Position numbers and translations under genes: made by a program. Of a stretch of 8,229 nucleotides of DNA, positions 5,834-8,229 are shown one piece after another. The stretch is from the NCBI GenBank assembly GCA_030425785.1, contig JAUHYJ010000143.1, positions 1-8,229 of the forward strand, written 5' to 3'. The DNA is from Acidimicrobiia bacterium (lineage in GTDB: Bacteria; Actinomycetota; Acidimicrobiia; Acidimicrobiales; Ilumatobacteraceae). Within the stretch, counting starts at the first letter, position 1, and every line of letters starts with the position of its first letter. Under the pieces are notes generated by a model. That model was not told the origin of the DNA, searched no databases, and saw only the letters and a list, made by a program, of their open reading frames with translations.

Positions 5834-6994
5834 GTGGGACTCATGGGGGAGTTGGCGGACATCGCGGACGAGTGGCGTGCCGAGCGGTCCGAACGCTTCG
5901 GTCGGCGGCACCTCGATCCGGGCGACTTCGCCCGGTTGCGCGCGGCGGGTCTGACGGCGCTGCCGGTCCCGGAACGGCTCGGTGGGCGCTGGTCGGGTCG
6001 ATCGATCCGCGACCTGTGCGAGGCGTTCCGCATGCTCGCGGCGGGCGACCCGTCGCCGACGCTCGTGTCGGCGATGCATCCGGCCGTGCTGGCGTTCTGG
6101 CTCGGCAACGACGCACCCGCCGACGCGGGCACGGCCGCGGCCGCCGCCTGGGACGAGCAACGCGACGCCGTGTTTCGCACGGCGCTCGAGTGGGCGCAGT
6201 GGGGCACGGTCACCTCCGAGCCGGGCAGTGGCGGCGACGTCGCCCGCACCCGGAGCCGTGCCGTGCCGGCCGACGTGATGGCCGACGTCGCGGTCCCCGG
6301 CCGCCGCTACGAGCTGACCGGCGACAAGCACTTCGGCAGCGGGACGGGCATGTGCTCGTTCATGTTCACGACGGCGATCCCCGACGGCGAGGACGACCCC
6401 GCCGCCTTCTTCGTCGACACGCGGGCGATCGCGGCGGGTGACGAGCAGCCCGGGTTCACGGTCGTGAAGGACTGGGACGGCGTCGGCATGACCGCCACCC
6501 AGAGCCACGCCGTCCGACTGCACGGGGTGGCTGCCGTGCGGCTCGAGTGGCCGGGCCCGTTGGCGGCGCTCAGCGTCGGCGCCGGACCGATCAACCTGTC
6601 CCTGTTCACCGGCGTCGTCCTCGGTGTGCTCGACGAGGCGATGACGGTGGCCGGCGAGCGGGTGCGGCCCCGGCTCGGCGAACTCCGCCCCTACGAGCAG
6701 GTCGAGTGGGCGCGTGCGACGACCGATCACTGGGTCGCGCAGCAGGCCTACGAGGGGATGCTCCGGGCCTACGAGTCCGGTGACGTCGCGGCGGCGCTGT
6801 ACGCAGGCCTCCGCGGCAAGACCGCGGTCGCGGAGTTGGCCGAACAGACCCTCGCTCGCATCGCGCGCGTGATCGGCGGGGGAGCGTTCTCCGCGTCGTC
6901 GCCCTTCTCGGCCTGGTACGAGGACGTGCGTGCGCTCGGCTTCCTGCGCCCGCCGTGGGGTCTCGCCCACGACTCGATCATCGCGACCTCGTGA
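5834..6994 (+). CDS. Acyl-CoA dehydrogenase family flavoprotein
   Basis: 386 residues, the normal length for an FAD-dependent acyl-CoA dehydrogenase, an enzyme type that introduces an alpha-beta double bond into acyl-CoA. An N-terminal helical domain contains LRAAGLTALPVPERLGG (35-51). The middle beta domain carries VTSEPGSGGD (126-135), matching the family's TEPGSGSD flavin/substrate-binding motif, and YELTGDKHFGSG. The C-terminal helical domain has RVIGGGAFSASSPFSAWYEDVRALGF. The C-terminus diverges from classical members, and I cannot place the catalytic Glu with confidence, so an oxidase or DszC-like monooxygenase role remains possible. GTG 5834 is taken as start; ATG 5843 in the same frame is a good alternative. 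Neither has a strong Shine-Dalgarno. It is divergent from the RHH-like gene and shares its upstream repeats, so common regulation is possible. Confidence 0.82.
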   Translation: MGLMGELADIADEWRAERSERFGRRHLDPGDFARLRAAGLTALPVPERLGGRWSGRSIRDLCEAFRMLAAGDPSPTLVSAMHPAVLAFWLGNDAPADAGTAAAAAWDEQRDAVFRTALEWAQWGTVTSEPGSGGDVARTRSRAVPADVMADVAVPGRRYELTGDKHFGSGTGMCSFMFTTAIPDGEDDPAAFFVDTRAIAAGDEQPGFTVVKDWDGVGMTATQSHAVRLHGVAAVRLEWPGPLAALSVGAGPINLSLFTGVVLGVLDEAMTVAGERVRPRLGELRPYEQVEWARATTDHWVAQQAYEGMLRAYESGDVAAALYAGLRGKTAVAELAEQTLARIARVIGGGAFSASSPFSAWYEDVRALGFLRPPWGLAHDSIIATS

Positions 6995-7028
6995 CGCGGG
7001 CGGTCGGACCGCTGCGGCGCCCGACCCG

Positions 7029-7826
7029 TCACCAGTCGACGGACGGCGTCGGCGGGAAGAGCGCGTCGCGCTCGGCCACGAGGCGATCGCAGTCCCAGTC
7101 GGCGTCGACCCGTCGCAGGATGATCGGGCTCTTCGTCAGATCGGGGTGCTGGACCCATCCGTCGCCGGGCACGAGGAACGCCGGGTCGCTGGCGCCGATG
7201 ACCAGCTGCTCGGAGCGATCGGTGACGACGCCCTCGAGCGTGTCGGGGTCGGTGAGCTCGGCGTCGTAGGCGAAGATCTCGCGTCGGGCGATGTAGAGCT
7301 CGCCGACCAGGTCGTCGGACACGCGGATGGTGACGGTGATGCCGGGCCGGCCGTCGCCGTCGGCGTCGACGAGGCGGGGGTCGTCGAGGTCGACCGGGCC
7401 GGTCGGGAGCGGGTCGTTCGCCGGGTCGTCGAGGCGGATGCCGACGGGCGTCGGCGTGGCCGGGCGGCTGACGGTGAGCCTGCCGTCGTCGGTCGTGCCG
7501 ATCTCGACCGGGGTGGGCGGCGGCTGGATCGCCTGGGTGGCGGCGTCGGACAGCGACGTGTCGAGGGCGGGCTCGGTGCGCTGCTCGGCGAAGCAGAAGC
7601 TGGCCTGGTCGACGAGGCGGCCGCCATCGCCGAGCGAGAAGTCGTTGAACCCGTAGCTGATGATGAGGGTCTTGATCGTGCCGTCCTCGTAGGCCACCAC
7701 GTCGTAGTGCGCCCAGCGGCCGACCAGCTCGTCGCCCGGCGTCGCGGTGGGTGCCGCCGTGGGTGGCACGGTGGTGCTCGTGGGCGGGTCCGTCGTGGGT
7801 GCCGTTGGAGAGGCTGTAGTCGGCGT
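7029..7826 (-). CDS. Secreted or lipid-anchored protein with Thr/Pro linker, 5' truncated
   Basis: The minus-strand frame ends at TGA 7029-7031. About 265 genuine residues remain. First is a Thr/Pro/Ala linker (TPTTASPTAPTTDPPTSTT) of a type that usually follows a signal peptide or lipobox in actinobacterial secreted proteins. A globular region follows, starting GDELVGRWAHYDVVAYEDG. Then comes PRLVDADGDGRPGITVTIRV, with a DxDxDG loop like those of calcium-binding or FG-GAP-type repeats. The C-terminal part ends LFPPTPSVDW. Only two cysteines are present (in SFCFAE and DWDCDR), possibly a disulfide. The signal peptide is missing because the frame runs into rmlC sequence at about 7822-7832, so the apparent start at 7859 is an artefact. 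The function is not recognised. Confidence 0.6.
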   Translation of the reverse strand, partial: TPTTASPTAPTTDPPTSTTVPPTAAPTATPGDELVGRWAHYDVVAYEDGTIKTLIISYGFNDFSLGDGGRLVDQASFCFAEQRTEPALDTSLSDAATQAIQPPPTPVEIGTTDDGRLTVSRPATPTPVGIRLDDPANDPLPTGPVDLDDPRLVDADGDGRPGITVTIRVSDDLVGELYIARREIFAYDAELTDPDTLEGVVTDRSEQLVIGASDPAFLVPGDGWVQHPDLTKSPIILRRVDADWDCDRLVAERDALFPPTPSVDW

Positions 7827-7832
7827 TCCAGC
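7822..7832. other. Probable chimeric junction, secreted protein to rmlC
   Basis: On the minus strand, rmlC coding (through FFLESWN) stops matching its family here. From here on, a Thr/Pro-rich frame with high-GC codon use takes over in a different phase. The shared stretch AACGCCGAC could have served as microhomology. Two unrelated genes broken at one point favour a chimera. Confidence 0.65.
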
Positions 7833-7917
7833 TTTCGAGGAAAAACCCGCGTTCGTCACCGAATACTTTCGGCTCGATCACGAGTACGTCTCGCAGCGGC
7901 GTTTCGACAATATTCAT
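7826..7917 (-). pseudogene. rfbC: dTDP-4-dehydrorhamnose 3,5-epimerase, N-terminal fragment
   Basis: The first ~30 codons of rmlC/rfbC, the epimerase of the dTDP-L-rhamnose pathway. [20 protein letters not shown] followed by DERGFFLESWN is the typical N-terminus. ATG 7917 overlaps the rmlA stop by four bases (ATGA), the usual arrangement of coupled rmlA-rmlC genes. The remaining ~150 residues are absent because the sequence switches to an unrelated gene at about 7822-7832. Truncation most likely reflects the junction rather than gene decay. Confidence 0.85.
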
Positions 7918-8229
7918 GCGAACACCATGCCTTCTTCATTCAGCAGGTTTTTCAGGTAGACGCCGTAGCCGCTTTTCTCCAGTGGCTGCGCCAGCGCCAG
8001 CAGTTCCTCGGCGCTGATGTAGCCCATGCGATAGGCCACCTCCTCCGGGCAGGCAATCTTCAGGCCCTGCCGCTCTTCCACGACGCGAATGAAGTTCGCC
8101 GCGTCCAGCAGGGAATTGTGGGTGCCGGTGTCCAGCCAGGCGCTGCCGCGACTCATGACTTCCACGTTCAGGTCGCCGCGTTTCATGTAGACCTTGTTGA
8201 CGTCGGTGATCTCCAGTTCGCCGCGGGGC
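7914..8229 (-). CDS. rfbA: Glucose-1-phosphate thymidylyltransferase, C-terminal part
   Basis: The 3' end of rmlA/rfbA, which makes dTDP-glucose from glucose-1-phosphate and dTTP as the first step to dTDP-L-rhamnose for surface polysaccharides. The frame enters from the right edge with [14 protein letters not shown], then [42 protein letters not shown] and [14 protein letters not shown], all strongly characteristic. About 104 of the usual ~290 residues are present. The first visible ATG at 8186 is internal. GC content is clearly lower and codon use more mixed than in the 850-7825 segment, and the sequence looks proteobacterial. The TGA stop (7916-7914) overlaps the rfbC start. Confidence 0.93.
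   Translation of the reverse strand, partial: PRGELEITDVNKVYMKRGDLNVEVMSRGSAWLDTGTHNSLLDAANFIRVVEERQGLKIACPEEVAYRMGYISAEELLALAQPLEKSGYGVYLKNLLNEEGMVFA

Noticed and set aside
5810..6970. Minus-strand ORF of 386 codons opposite the acyl-CoA dehydrogenase gene
   Set aside because: Arg-rich low-complexity translation mirrors the codon bias of the opposite strand, which has clear family motifs.
6995..7028. GCGG/CCGC hairpin between the convergent genes as a terminator
   Set aside because: The stem is only 4 bp (7000-7012) with no T-run; expected by chance at this GC content.
1..8229. CRISPR array, tRNA, rRNA, insertion sequence or phage genes
   Set aside because: No spaced repeats, cloverleaf, rRNA-like tract, transposase or phage protein signature was seen on either strand.

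Overview
Most of the window (about 850 to 7825) reads as one high-GC actinobacterial segment. GC-rich third codon positions, GTG starts, stop/start overlaps of the GTGA type, a TIGR03086-type (mycothiol-linked superfamily) protein and an MT0933-type antitoxin-like protein all point that way. An Acidimicrobiia (Ilumatobacter-like) source is my best guess, but it rests on general family resemblance and no search was run. Two other blocks look foreign to it. About 135-850 carries the end of a protoporphyrinogen oxidase gene and the start of a lipoprotein gene, in lower-GC and acidobacteria-like style. About 7825-8229 carries the rmlA (rfbA) 3' end and the first ~30 codons of rmlC (rfbC), proteobacteria-like. 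In each case a gene stops mid-domain and an unrelated one continues, so the window is probably a chimeric assembly or clone rather than a natural locus.

Layout. 1-~135: fragment of a minus-strand high-GC gene. ~135-~850: foreign block (hemY/hemG end, then a lipoprotein start). 879-2750: complete kup potassium transporter, which a gene caller would wrongly fuse in frame to the lipoprotein. 2856-4042: two-gene operon of a DinB/TIGR03086-type protein and a peroxiredoxin-like protein. 4135-5180: two-gene operon of an MT0933-type small protein and a Tyr/Ser phosphatase. 5208-5747 (minus): a conserved protein with a ribbon-helix-helix-like C-terminus, with three tandem 8-bp repeats upstream. 5834-6994: acyl-CoA dehydrogenase family protein. 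7029-~7825 (minus): secreted Thr/Pro-linker protein that has lost its N-terminus at the right junction. ~7825-8229 (minus): rmlC and rmlA fragments.

The most notable item is the peroxiredoxin-like gene at 3374-4042. It has an in-frame TGA at 3467-3469, exactly where the family's RGxWCPYC motif has its first cysteine. A perfect 6-bp hairpin (7 bp with a U-G pair) begins 13 nt downstream, with its apical loop 20 nt after the TGA, which fits a bacterial SECIS element. I read this as a selenoprotein with a U-P-Y-C active site, translationally coupled to the upstream DinB-type gene. Automated annotation would start it after the TGA and lose the active site.
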